Shown here in pieces: positions 46,421 through 57,418 of a stretch of 64,000 nucleotides of DNA. The notes beneath the pieces are model-generated. The model saw nothing but the letters and a program-made list of their open reading frames with translations. It was not told the DNA's origin and ran no database searches. Numbering within the stretch: the first letter of the stretch is position 1; each line of letters starts with the position of its first letter. This DNA comes from Heligmosomoides polygyrus polygyrus. Taxonomy: Eukaryota > Nematoda > Chromadorea > Rhabditida > Heligmosomidae. The stretch covers positions 57,376,034 through 57,440,033 of the forward strand of contig OX377202.1 of assembly GCA_947396885.1 (NCBI GenBank), given 5' to 3'. The translations under genes and the position numbers were made by a program.

Positions 46421-46889
46421 GTCATCCCTGTTACAGCCTATCATATTCGACCGATCTTTGAAAACCAGTGTCCTAAATATTTGTAATCAGTACTTCAAAT
46501 AAACGCAATGAACCAATCTTAGACGATTTTTTTTCCGATCTCTGATTTCGCGAGAGTACAATTGTGCCAACGAATCGGGTCTCATCCGAGAAATTTTCGG
46601 TGTGATTTCACATAGAGTCTTCGATAGGTCGTTTCGGACTTTTATGAGAATTGCTGCGACGCTGCAGAGTTGAACCGTTAGCACCTGCTTGCCACCAAAC
46701 CTTGACCTGTCCAGTGTGCCACCATTGCTCGGCAGTCTACTTTGGAAGAGCGGCAAAGTGAAAACTGCGCGTTACTTCGCTCCCGAAGCAGATATGGAGC
46801 AAAAGTTTAGAATCGGCGGTTGGACCTGCACCCCATGTTCATCCCATCTCAAAGTGCCACTGCTATGTGGTACCCTCCCTTGTTAGTCA
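46421..46889. other. no recognisable feature
   Basis: Nothing recognised. Confidence 0.4.
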
Positions 46890-47095
46890 ACGCCCAAGAG
46901 CAACTACCTCTCCATAGCGGCGTGCATGAACGGCCACGTCAGAAGGGGCAAAGAGTGTCCATGGTGGCTCAAAAATGGAAAAATGTGTCGTCTAGTAACT
47001 CATGAACAGGAGGTCGGGGGTAGTATTCTCACACGTGCAGCTAGTGCTGGTCATTTGGCCGAATTCACTAGAGCCGAATTGGTGTAAGCTTTTTT
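46890..47095 (+). pseudogene. Possible RTE endonuclease fragment
   Basis: AACTACCTCTCCATAGCGGC followed by CATGAACGGCCACGTCAG translates as YLSIAACMNGHVRRGKE, close to YLSIAGDMNGHVGSGRRG of the intact RTE (residues 178-195). A few more similar residues follow. The catalytic Asp is changed to Cys. Only this short block matches, so it is a weak call. Confidence 0.4.
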
Positions 47096-48249
47096 ATTCC
47101 AACTCATATGTCGGCCAGCATTTCTTTAGCACGCGGGTTACCACGGTGGTCTCCATTCCTCTCAAGCCCGCTGCAAGTTGATTTGCTGGATGGCGGTTTA
47201 CTAGGCGACAAATGTTTGCCAGTTTTGGACCACCCAGTGGCCTACAGCAAAAACGAACTTCACCCTCGTGCTTCTACTTAAGTGCCCTATCAGCCAATGT
47301 AGGCTTGGATGAGCAACGTTGGGGAACGCTCATAGTGTGAGAGCAGCTCAGTATGTCGGAATTAGGTTTGATATAACCATGTGAAGCTGAGGTGCAGTCT
47401 ACAGTGCAGTGAACGACCACGACTTGTTACCGCGTGACGAAGGCAAAGTGTGCCGACGTAACCAGAAGAATCCGGAAACAGGCACACAAGGAATTGAAAG
47501 GGACTCACCCCACTTTTAATTGACCTTTACTAGTTTTTGTATCTACTAGAAGAAGCGTTGGCAAGATAGGCTCTTCAGCGACTGCTGGATCGAGCGATCG
47601 TTTTCAATTCGATCACACAAAAACCCATAGTGAGTGAGGACAAGGGAGGCGAAGACTCTAGCGCAGTAAGTAGAGGGCAATAATTCGCTCGGTAGAGAAC
47701 AAGACTTAGTAGTGTTGAACAAGGATATGGTTTCGCGACCAAGATGTTCGCCTGATATTCTCTAATTTTCCTTGCTGCCAATCACAGGGGTCTAATCATG
47801 CAAGTGAAGGCTTTCAACCAATTAAAATGGGACGATGCACTTTTTCAATCACTGTCGGCGAATTCCACATATGGAAAACAATATATTTCCATTCTTTCAT
47901 AGGTGAGTGACAAAAGTTCTAACCTCAGTGGCTTCTCATACTCATTCCGACCTCGACTTCCTTGAACAATAGAAAAACATGTAAGTAATACGTCAGGCAA
48001 AAACGTCTCATCAATATGTCCGCCGATTCAGCTCGAATTGAGTGAGACAGTAGGCAAACTATGTTGCTTCTGGACCGAGGGAACACAGCCGACACTGGCC
48101 AAGAGATTGGGAATCGTGGGAAGCAAAACGCGAGAAATAGAGGCGAAGAGCATAGAGGGGGTCGTAGCACGTACAAGTAAGTCGTGGAAGCTGGCCACTA
48201 CATTACGCTGTATTCAGTGAATTTGCGCATCTGACTATTTACGGAAGGA
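47096..48249. other. no recognisable feature
   Basis: Nothing recognised; short ORFs only. Confidence 0.35.
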
Positions 48250-48990
48250 AATGTCTACGAAGTGGAGAGCACAGACCCGACGGAAGGAGTCGCGAGGCGT
48301 GAGAGTCGATTTCCCGCTGGACGTTGCTCGGCGGGATTTCTCTCACCTTCGGTGAGCGCTGCCGCTGAGTTTAAAGCCGAAGCGTGTGTTTACCGACCGG
48401 AACGCGTGTCTTCAGGCGCGCAAGGAATACATGCTCTACTGTCGAGAACGACTGAAAACAGCGATACCCACCGCACGAGGAGCTGTCAGGAAGTTGGCGC
48501 GGCCCGCACCTTACAATCCCCCAGCCTGTGATGTCATCGCAGATCGGTCCGGTCAGCGCCGCGGGCACCTGCCAACACCCTTGGTCTGGTCCTTCCATCG
48601 TGTCCGCCGAGCGGTAGCAGTCACCATGGACCACACTGAGGCGCCAACAGACCCACCCGTCTCGGCGTGGCCCTGCCTGGGCTAACACATGCGCTGGAGG
48701 CCCTTCGTCATGATCGATATTGGCACATGGCAAGGCTGCGGCCAGACGGAACGGCGCCGCCCTGCGATCAGAGTGATGGATGCGGTTTCGCGAAGGGGCG
48801 TAACGGACTTCGCATCTGTTTCGAAGGACTCGTTTGCGGTTTTCTGCGCGAATTTGTACAAAAGTGCGCCGGAGCCATGGGCACGCCGCTGCACCCGTGT
48901 GGCCCAACGCTGTCGTCGGCCAAGGCGTGGGCTGGGACATCGGTCCTCTTGAAGTTTCATGGAAGAGGTTGTTTACGTTCGAAAAGACAA
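48250..48990. other. GC-rich island with open frames on both strands
   Basis: Base composition shifts abruptly to GC-rich. The longest frame is 189 codons on the minus strand (48940-48371), with 99 and 108 codons on the plus strand. None shows a known domain and frames overlap on both strands. It could be a captured coding fragment, an unrecognised element or a CpG-rich control region. Confidence 0.3.
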
Positions 48991-49424
48991 TGAATAAGAA
49001 TGCGTATCCAGTATAGCTGTGCTTATTTGACTATTCGAAATCGCAGGGCGGCGCCGTTCCTTCAAATAGTCAAATAGTAGTAGTAATAACTTCTCATTAT
49101 CAATTGCAGCTACCATTTTTGTCATGATTTCCGCAGGAAGAACACCTTAACTACGTCGAGTGGGGCAGATTAGAAAGGGTCACGAAGAGAGGTTGTTCCC
49201 TAGATAATGAGGGCTACTCGGAAAAGATTGAGAACATCAACCATAGGCCACAACCATATGTAATTGTTCCTCTAATATAGTGACGCCAAACTGAAAAAAT
49301 CCAACACTTTTGAATGCTATGAAATATCCAGAGAATCATCACTTCATTATAACCGGGCGAGGATATTAAAATGCTTGTAGAGACTATAAATACAAAACAT
49401 TTATCGACTATCCTTCAACGCCCT
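48991..49424. other. no recognisable feature
   Basis: CTATTCGAAATC and CAAATAGTCAAATAG words at 49032-49080 resemble those bordering LIR5 at 57.8-57.9 kb. Otherwise nothing. Confidence 0.4.
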
Positions 49425-49490
49425 CGACTACTCCAGGGTCAAGCGTGGGTTCGATTTATCCCGAAAATTTACGACCTCACTTGTCTAGAT
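49425..49490 (+). repeat. tRNA-like repeat fragment
   Basis: CCAGGGTCAAGCGTGGGTTC and following GATTTATCCCGAAAATTTAC match the B-box part of the repeat at 17739-17830 (inverse). Confidence 0.55.
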
Positions 49491-49599
49491 CACCGTTCTA
49501 CTTCTTTCCTGTCTGTGTTGCATTTTTCAAATTTTTATGCGATTGTTGTACCCGTTAACAGGTTGTTTTTTTTTCAGGTGCAGCATCAACAGTGCTGAA

Positions 49600-50181
49600 A
49601 TTCGTTGGTAGAAAAAGTCATACTATTGATTAATTTCTTGATTAGATGGTTTGTTAGAAAAAACGTTGATAAAAGTTTTTAGTAGGTAATATTTTGATAA
49701 TAATATTTTGATTGTTCTACAGGTAAAATAAAGAACTCACACGAGCAGTTCTCGAATTAATCAATGCGAGTTCAACTTTTCAGATTTTCCGAGGATCTCA
49801 TGAGCACGACACATTTTTTTTAAGCTGAAGGAGCGGCATCTGCATTGCAAGTTGTACTAAATAAAATTCTGAGTGTTAATTGCTAATGCTGACTTAAGTG
49901 CTCTGGCTTCAAAAACTCTTGAGGCACTCTTCTAATCGATGACGGAGATGCAACTGAAACATGGACTTGCCACGAAAATAATTTTCTCTCTTCTGCAGGA
50001 AACAGGATCAGGAAGTGATATTGCACCCTATAAAATTCCAAGCTCTGCTTGACACACAGTGATAAAAATTTGTTTTTTTTTAAGTGATCTTCAGATTGAT
50101 CAGACGTCTCAATCACCGTTTAACGGCCAGCACCGTTTAACGAAAAAAATGTCGACAACTCTACTCACATGGAAGTTGCTA
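49600..50181 (+). repeat. PAL-family segment, interrupted by LIR4
   Basis: Shares words with the left arm of the palindrome at 15.1-15.5 kb, for example GACGGAGATGCAACTGAA versus GACGGAATGGCAACTGGA and CACATGGAAG. It stops at TA where LIR4 begins; the equivalent intact site reads CACATGGAAGACGCTATATT at 15426. Confidence 0.65.
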
Positions 50182-52060
50182 CAGTACCGCGCATGTCTTT
50201 TGGTCAATTCCCGAAAAAGCCGCTTTGGAACGCTCCGAAGCGGCTTTTTAAATAACTTTCTTTAAAATCAAGCACTTGTGAAAAAACATATATTTGAGCT
50301 CAGGAGGCCAAGCTCTATCTTCCGACATATAAATCAATAGAGATGAACAATGCATGAAGGCCGGACATAATCAATCGAGTGGGCGCAAGGGCCTGTAGAG
50401 TGACAGTTTGGGGAATTTTATTGAAATTCCCAGCCGCCCTACTCAGAAATTGCCTTAAGCCTGTCCAGCTTGCCTTTGGAGTGCGCCGTAAACAATGCAT
50501 ATAGAATCGAACCTATCAATCGAGTGGGCGCGACCACTCGCAGAGTGAGGTCGAATGGGCGCGAGAACTTGTAGAGTGACCGTTTGAGAAGTTTTGTCGA
50601 AATTTCCAACCGTTCTACTTAGGAAATGTTTCTAGCCTGTCCAGCTTGCCTTTGGAGTGAGCCGTAAACAATGCATATAGAATCGAACCTATCAATCGAG
50701 TGGGCGCGAGAACTTGTAGAGTGACCGTTTGAGAAGTTTTGTCGAAATTCCCAGTCGTTCTACTTAGGAAATGCTCCTAGCCTGTCCAGCTTGCCTTTTG
50801 AGTGCGCCGTAAACAATGCATACAGAATCGAACCTACCAATCGAGTAGGCACAACCACTCGCAAATTGCACGCGCGAGTTTGTTCGGAGCGCAATAACTC
50901 TGTCGAGATCGAATCGTTCCTGCTGCGGCTCATGGATTTTGTAGGCAGTGCAAAGCTTCAATAGTCCGTGAAAGTGCAGCGTTATAGCTTATAAACAAGC
51001 GAAATTATAGCGGCGCGAAAATGCAGGTTAGCCGTGTGTGACACGATTTTTTCCGACTTCAGTCGACCCCTGCAGGAAGACGCGGAGTGCTAACGGCATG
51101 CAAACGCGTATGCTAGCAGGACATTGAAGGCACTTTACGATGACGTGCTCACAACTCCTCAGTTTCCTGAACTGCCTTGGCCTCATCTGCCAGTTTAGAG
51201 CGGCGTAAGATAGAGGTTAGAGTTTCTTGCGCTCTTACTCACCCAATTTGAGTTTTCGACACTCTCAATAATACCATTAGCTTCAGCACGTAAAGCTCTA
51301 TCGAACGGTGTTACTCTCGACCAATTACAGAAAAATGGATTTTTCGATGATTTCTTCCCATCGAGGACGTGGGCGCTCAGGCCGAGCCTGCGCGGACGAT
51401 GACGTCATATAAAATCGATATCTTACAATTGGGCCATGCTAGAAAACATTCGGTCCAGCTTTTCATGCTGAATTGAATGGTGTTATTGGGAGTAGGGAAA
51501 ACTGTCATCTGGGCGAGTAAGAGCGAGGAGAACATTGACCGTTGTTGTATTGCATTGCACGCGCGGTCGTGTTCTGAGCGCGATAACTCTGTTATGTGTG
51601 AACCTTTCCGGTTGCAATTTGTGGCTTTTGTAGGCAGTAAAATGTCCTAATAGTGCGCTGAAAAAGAGCAATGTAGCTTATGATTGGACTAAGATACGGC
51701 GCTGCGAATATTCAGGTTAGCCTTGTGTGACACGATTTCTTCCAATTTCAGTCGACCCCCGCGGGAAGACGCGAAGAGATACCGGCATACAAATGCATGG
51801 GCAAGCAGAACGCTTAAGGTACTATACGATGACATGCTCACAACTCCTCAGCTGCCTGAACTGCCTTGGCCTCATGTGCCAGTTTAGAGCGGCGTAAGAT
51901 AGCGGTTAGAGTTTCTTGTGCTCTTTCTCACCCACATTTGAGTTTTCGACACTCTCAATAACACCATTAGCTTCAGCACGTAAAGCTCTATCGAATGGTA
52001 TCATTCTCGTCCAATTGTGGAAAAAGCGATTTTTTGACAATTTCCCATCGAATTTCCCAT
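50182..52060. mobile_element. LIR4: one-ended relative of LIR1
   Basis: The left terminus CAGTACCGCGCATGTC follows TA (50180-50181). The subterminal hairpin AAAAAGCCGCTTTGGA/TCCGAAGCGGCTTTTT is at 50214-50249. A further block, ATATTTGAGCTCAGGAGG (50290-50307), matches LIR1. The interior holds four ~145-bp tandem units (50347-50870; landmark AACAATGCAT, GAATCGAACCTATCAATCGA) and a ~650-bp direct duplication (50880-51360 and 51540-52040). No GGTACTG right end was found before PAL sequence resumes near 52070, so the right end is lost or unrecognised. Confidence 0.65.
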
Positions 52061-52069
52061 AAATTTTCA

Positions 52070-52400
52070 TAACTCGGCTTTTTTTCGAAGTTTAAAAATT
52101 TTGAATTCTTTTAAAACTTAAAGAAAAGCGCTTTCTTACAATGTAGAAATCGTTCTCTAAAAGAGAGGTCTTCCTACGCGGCGGGGGTCCAATTTTTGAG
52201 CGAAAAAATTGAAGCGATTTCCAAAAATTGATCAAAACTCGGTAAGTTTTTAAGTTTTAGAAATTCTTCTAGTTTTCAGAAATATATGAAATTTCGTGAA
52301 GTCGTGAACTGAATCCTTCACTGTCGTCATCGGAGCATCCAGCAAATCATGATTTTTTTCCACTGTGCACTGATCAGGAACTGAAACTTCTAGTGGCAGA
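52070..52400 (+). repeat. PAL-family segment
   Basis: Shares AAAAAATTGAAG-GATTT, GAGGTCTTC and AACTTAAAGAAA words with the central arms of the palindrome (about 15960-16160). Confidence 0.55.
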
Positions 52401-52454
52401 CAGTAAAGCTTTTTGTGCGAACACGAGGTTTTTAAATGGATTTTTATTCAGCAG

Positions 52455-52491
52455 GGCCTGACGTTTCGACTTCTCGTCGTCTTCATAGGCC
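52455..52491 (-). ncRNA. Hammerhead-like motif, PLE copy A
   Basis: Minus strand: stem I GGCCT/AGGCC, ATGAAGA where the core needs CTGAAGA, stem II GAC-GAGAA-GTC, the core GAAA kept, and CGTC before the expected cleavage site. The first core base is changed. Minimal hammerheads with very short stem III are known from PLEs. Confidence 0.6.
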
Positions 52492-53014
52492 TCAGTGTGG
52501 TTCATTTTCGCTTTACCTCACCAAGCACCTTGGCTATCCTAGCATTCCGGACTTTCCCCACGAACACAAAGGAGGGACCAAGTGTGAGAAACGAACACTC
52601 CAATTGGATCCACCGCAAAGGCTGATGTTTGCCCCCTCAGTTAGCCAGCAGCGGCGAATGGGACATACTGCACACCGCTGTCGCCGACCGGTCCACCTTT
52701 GGTTCACAAGTTAGTTCACATTGAGAGACTAACGGCAGAGAGTCACTCGTAACAGAAAACACTCGTTCCGGTTGTTCATTACTGGATTTCTTGTGAAAAT
52801 CCATAATGCCTCTAACGCTCTCCTCGCCGAAATGTCTCCTACAACGGCCAAAATGGTACATTTCACCTCAAAGTAATTCCCGTTATGCGTATCAATCCTA
52901 TGCTTCCCAAGTGGGCTGGTTAGCAATCCACGTTGTTTACTTGATAGATTCCCTCACACGTACTGCAAAAGCCCTTACCATTTCTACGATTTATTTGGCG
53001 TTACTCGGTCTGAT

Positions 53015-53308
53015 GGGCGCGTGTAGCGCAGTCAGAAGAGGCGCGGCTGTTGCGTGCACCCGATACCAGGTTCCTGGTTTGGATTTCCCGCCCAGGCCAA
53101 CCAAGCCTTCCATCCCTCCGGGGTCGGTGAATTGGTACCAGACTTGTCTGGGAAGGATAAAGTGCTGACTTGTTCATCGGCTGGCCACCGCAAGTCATTG
53201 TATGGCCAAATACGCATTCATGTCGCCTCCACGACATCCCGTAGAAGAAGAATGCGCTGGCGCATCCCAGAAGGGATTGAGCAACGCCGTCTTTTGTCCT
53301 TTGTCCTT
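53015..53308 (+). mobile_element. tRNA-derived SINE, complete copy
   Basis: 294 bp with a 12-bp near-identical flanking repeat (ACTCGGTCTGAT 53003-53014; ACTCGATCTGAT 53309-53320). A-box form TAGCGCAGTCAG at 53024-53035, B-box region GGTTTTGGATTTCC near 53077. The 3' end is CCTTTGTCCTT. It is the same family as 28906-29197 and is inserted in the minus-strand PLE copy. Confidence 0.85.
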
Positions 53309-54496
53309 ACTCGATCTGATAAATTGCTCCAATCTTTGAGCAATCGCCTAGTCTTCCACGTGGGCAAATAACGCAATTTTCAGAAAGATACTGCTTATAG
53401 CATATATTGCTAACTAACTGCCGCTTAATTTGTCGTTAGGAATGTTCGCTAAGACGACGTCGTCCTGCAGTTGTGCCCTTACAATAGCTCTTTGAAGTTC
53501 AGCAGTGTCCCTATCGGAGATGAACGGTAGGACGAGAGGCATCTTGTCTACTCGGGATCTATCATGGGAGTTAGAGCGAGATCTTCTATAGCCACTTAAC
53601 ACCCTATATCCGTTTGAAGTGAGTATATCTGAAGCCAATCGTAAAGATTCATAATGTTCGCTGGGGACCGTACACATACTAACTGCCGTTCGGAACGAAG
53701 TTCATAATGGTCAACCGGCGAGAGTCACCGTTCTAGGTAGTGCTCAAATTTCGTCTAACGCTCTAAGTGTTCTAAGTTTGGGACCACCATTTTCGCCTTA
53801 CCGAAGTATCACCGCGTCAACATTCCGTAAAGTGGTGGGAGGCTTACATAGGTTTGGAGGCCTAATGCGAAAAAGAATTAGGAGCGAGGTACGCTAGGAA
53901 ATTCGATGAATTCCAATGGACGATTACCAGCTATACCATTTCCACGTACGTTCTATAAAGAACCTGTTCCTGTGCCTGACGCGGATTCCAAGTTCACAAT
54001 TTTGTTGTCTGGTGTGTTGGAGGTTCTCAACCGCCACAAGCGAAACCACGGTACCAACTTGAATCGTGCTCAATGGCAAGGATTCAGAGAGTTACGTGAG
54101 CTCAGATCTAATGGCACGCTGCGAATCTCCCTTAGAGATAAAGGGGGAGTTCGTTGTTGTGACGCAAACTTTAGATCGAGCTATCACCGAACTCCATCTT
54201 AGCGATACCATCATACATCATTGCGTTAGTGAGAAAGACTTCAAGTCGCAGTGCAGGCGGCTTAATCGTACTTGGATGACAAATGGAATGTCTGCCGGTA
54301 TCGACAAAAGGTTTCTCAGTGATCTCAGAATGGATAGCCCGAGTTGTCCAGTTTTTTACAGCCTAGTAAAAATGCTAACGCAGTAAACGCTTTCCCAAGG
54401 GGATATGCAATCCACTTCACCGGCCACAGGTAAAATAAAATCTATAATCAGTTGTGTTGGCGGACCAACCGATCGGATTTCCCCGTTCCTTAATAG

Positions 54497-54992
54497 TGTG
54501 GTGACCCTGCACCAGAGATAAGTCAAAATTATTCGGAAGCTCAATAGTCACCTCTACGTTTTCACCCCGACCATCCGAGCCCATTAACCATTCACGGTAG
54601 TCGCTGTTCCGCCCTCGAAGAGGCGGCTATAAAAGAGGAGACCAGAAAAACCTCTGGCGGTCTCCTCCCCCATAGGCCAGCTCGAGCGTCCCTTTCCCCT
54701 CTCCCTATCCTCTCCACCATAGATCCTCTATGTATCCTTCCCCGTACTTAGAATGGTAATTGTTTAAGAGAAACCCTGTCCTACTCCTAATGAATATTCC
54801 TGTCGCATGATCCATACTCTATGCTCACTTTTGTATATTCAATATCTTACCCGCATGTTCCGAATATCTTGTATGTCCGTGTATGAAGATAAACTCATAT
54901 AAAAGAAGTGTGGTGTTTGTTATCTCGCTACGGGATCGTGCCTTCTGGCACTCCTGTATCACGTTAATAAACCGAACTGCTGGTTTATTACA
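54497..54992 (+). mobile_element. Solo LTR inserted in the Penelope-like element
   Basis: 496 bp starting TGTGGTGACC and ending TTTATTACA, flanked by ATAG on both sides (54493-54496, 54993-54996). Removing it and one ATAG rejoins the PLE reading frame exactly (FLN then S-IVSQLLTK), which proves the boundaries. Inside are a TATA box (CTATAAAAG, 54629-54637), a 9-bp perfect hairpin just downstream (GAGGAGACC/GGTCTCCTC, 54637-54667), and AATAAA (54966-54971) within a terminal stem-loop. A 4-bp duplication fits a Gypsy-like or related integrase; the family is unknown. Internal genes are absent, so it arose by LTR recombination. Confidence 0.85.
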
Positions 54993-56266
54993 ATAGCATT
55001 GTGAGCCAGTTGTTGACCAAAGTTTCTGCTCATTTGACCAACACAAGCAAATTCCTTGAAATACTACACAAATTTCGGTGAGAGCTTGTAATAGAGTTAT
55101 TTGATGTGATTCACTTTACACCAACCTCAAGAACGATGAAGCCCTACAAGCTCTATCTGAAATGCTGGATTTGCATGCTGGGATATAAACATCTTTGGAT
55201 TGTCGAAAGTGCACATCATGATTCTAGTCTATGTTTCTATGTTTGCATTGCAATGTCTTCAAATGGTCAGGTTCGTATTATTCCCAAGTAAGGATTTGCT
55301 ACGGGTCTACGATTAGTGTCGGTCCTCGTATGCTTTATGAGTAGGATAGAGCAACCGGTGCTTGACCGCTCACCGCTAATGTACTGTATCGTTACATTGA
55401 CAAAATCCAAAATGGATGAGTGTTTCAGTTTAATGAACGAGCAAAACATTAGACTTACAAGAGATCAGTACATTAGACTTACCAGAGAAACTCCGAATAA
55501 TGATTGGCTCGCTTATCTAAGCACGCAAGCGAAGGTGTCCGGTTAGGGAATAGTTAGCGTGAAATGGTAACTGCAGGATGCCGTCGTCTGGTTGAACAAT
55601 ATTAAGCAGCAGTTAGTCAGGCATAAACTCTATGATCAGCGGTGTGGCATAAACTCTATGATCAGCGGTGTCTTTCTGAAAATTCGTTATTTGCCCAGTG
55701 GAAGATTAGGCGATTGCTCAAAGATTGGAGTAATTTATTAGATCAAGTGCTTGGCATGTAACGCCAAATACATCGGAGAAACGGTAAGGGCTTTTGCAGT
55801 ACGTGTGAGGGAATCTATCAAGTAAACAGCGTGGATTGCTAACCAGCCACTTGGAAAGCATAGGATTGATACGCATAACGGGAATGATTTTGAGGTGAGA
55901 TGTACCATCTTTGCCGTTATAGAAGACATTTCGGCAAGGAGAGCGTTAGAGGCATTCCGGATTTTCACAAGAATCCAGTAATGAACAACCGGAACGAGTG
56001 TTTTCTGTTACGAGTGAATTTCTGCCGTTTGTCTCTCATTGTGAACTAAAGAAGGACCGGTCGGCGACAGCGGTGTGCAGTATGTCCCATTCGCCCCTAC
56101 TGGCTAACTGAGGGGGCAATCATCAACCCTTGCGGTGGGTCCCATTGGTGAGTTCGTTTCTCCCACTTGGCCCCTCCTTTGTGTTCGTGGGGAAAGTCCG
56201 GAATGCTAGGATAGCCAAGGCGCTTGATGGGGTAGAGCGCAAATGAAAACCTACGCACCACATTCA

Positions 56267-56303
56267 GGCCTCTGAAGACGACGAGAAGTCGAAAGGTCAG
56301 GCC
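56267..56303 (+). ncRNA. Hammerhead-like motif, PLE copy B
   Basis: Stem I GGCCT (56267-56271) with AGGCC (56299-56303), core CTGAAGA (56272-56278), stem II GAC/GTC around GAGAA, core GAAA (56291-56294), then GGTC before the expected cleavage at 56298/56299. Core boxes are complete. Stem III is almost absent (GG instead of CG in copy A), so efficient cleavage would probably need a dimer, as proposed for other PLE hammerheads. Confidence 0.65.
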
Positions 56304-56345
56304 CTGCTGAATAAAAATCCATTTAAAAACCTCGTGTTGGCACAA

Positions 56346-57418
56346 GAAGCTTAACTGACCAACAACCTACAATGTCGAGGATTGATGAAGAAAGAAGTTG
56401 GAGATTTCGAATGGCAGAATTTTAACTGCATAGGTAGTCTGCTTTAGGGAAAATATTTTTTTTTTCAGAAAAACAAAAATTTTGAACACAATTTCTAATC
56501 ATATCGAAGATCGCTGCAAAGAAGCGTTGTTTTTTACTGCACAATAATCACGACCTAAATTTCATACGGTTCAGTTTCACTCTTGGATGGTCCTTCCTTC
56601 AGAAGGCAGAAATTATTGCCGCGAGAAGTGCATCCTTCAGTTGCGATTGATGACATCAGAGAACGAGGTAGACGCACGTAAACTGGAACAACTCGGAGAT
56701 TTTCGGGGCCTCTGAGAAATGCACAAAGCCTTAATCAATGTGCGTTCTATGCTTTAGAAAGCATGTTCTAAAAATAGCAACTTCAGTGCGATTAGGGGGG
56801 CAGCCGATATTTCTTCGGCAATGATGCAAAATCGGGACATCTGATCATATACAAGACCGTTTCAGAAAAAAAACTTTTCTCACTATGTGTCAAACGGGAT
56901 TAAACTTTGTGGAGAATACAATTTCACTTTCTGATGCCGTTCCCTGCTGAAGGAAATTATTTTCGTAGCAAGTCCATCCTTCGCTTCCATTCCATCATCG
57001 ATTCGAAGAGCACTTCGAAAATCTTGTAGGGAAAGCACTTAGGTCGTCGGCAATAATTAACACTTGAAATTTTATGCAATACAATTTTAGACCTAGATGT
57101 CGCAGCCTTTAGGAAAAAAAATGTCCTGTCCATGACATCCTGGAAAAATCGGAAAAAGTGAAAACCTCTCATTGCCACTAAGTATACTGACAGAAAATCT
57201 GTATTTTTTTTTTGCTGTTCAGCATATAGCATTTAAAAATTTAATATCCAGTTCCATTCTAAACATTGTCGTAGCCACACCTGAAAAAATAACCTTTAAT
57301 AGAGGCAAACATCATCTAAGAACCTGAATTTGGAGAGCATCTTCTGCAAAAACTGAAGGAGTACGACCCCCCCCTCCCCTCCAGACGAGGCCACAGTACC
57401 ATTCCCCCCCCCACGGCT
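56346..57418 (-). repeat. PAL-family segment with C-runs
   Basis: From about 56490 to 57230 it parallels the right arm of the palindrome (16.75-17.4 kb), for example CTTTCTGATGCCGTTCC versus CTTTCTGATGCTGTTTC and CATTCCATCATCG. Then a C-run (57367-57374) and GGCCACAGTACCATT-like edge, as at 14820 in inverse. Confidence 0.65.

Larger units (their letters stand above)
52410..53690 (-). pseudogene. Penelope-like element, 3' part, minus strand
   Basis: Read on the minus strand from 53690: SEHYESLRLASDIL, then PLVLPFISDRDTAELQRAIV and VVLANIPNDKL (53677-53414), a block between reverse transcriptase and endonuclease in PLEs. Then comes VRAFAVRVRESIK (about 52980-52940), the second half of the GIY-YIG endonuclease motif, and the Q-LGKHRIDTHNGN / EDISARRALEA-like tail. 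The untranslated end with the hammerhead-like motif finishes at 52410. The SINE at 53015-53308 interrupts it just where the YIGET motif should be. It lies head to head with a second copy (53700-56345). Confidence 0.82.
53700..56345 (+). pseudogene. Penelope-like element, nearly full length, degenerate
   Basis: Remnants in family order, over several frames. The N-terminal LSVLSLGPPFSP is near 53765. FVVVTQTLDRAI / LNRTW and VKMLT are at about 54150-54380. The reverse transcriptase block has IISCVGGPTDRISPFLN (54440-54496), continued after the inserted LTR by IVSQLLTKVSAHLTNTSKF (from 54997), LYTNLKNDEALQAL (55115-55160) and IRLTRETPNNDWLAYL. The GIY-YIG endonuclease has CLACNAKYIGETVRAFAVRV (from 55745), DTHNGN and ISARRALEA. 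A 3' end with the hammerhead-like motif follows. PLEs copy themselves with a reverse transcriptase related to telomerase. Stops, shifts and a deletion near 55600 inactivate this copy. Confidence 0.85.

Noticed and set aside
48371..48940. 189-codon ORF as a protein-coding gene
   Set aside because: No recognisable domain, overlapping open frames on both strands, and explained by GC-rich composition. Kept only as an unexplained island.
53015..53095. Genuine tRNA gene
   Set aside because: A and B boxes are present but no acceptor stem or anticodon arm closes; the body and target duplication show a SINE.
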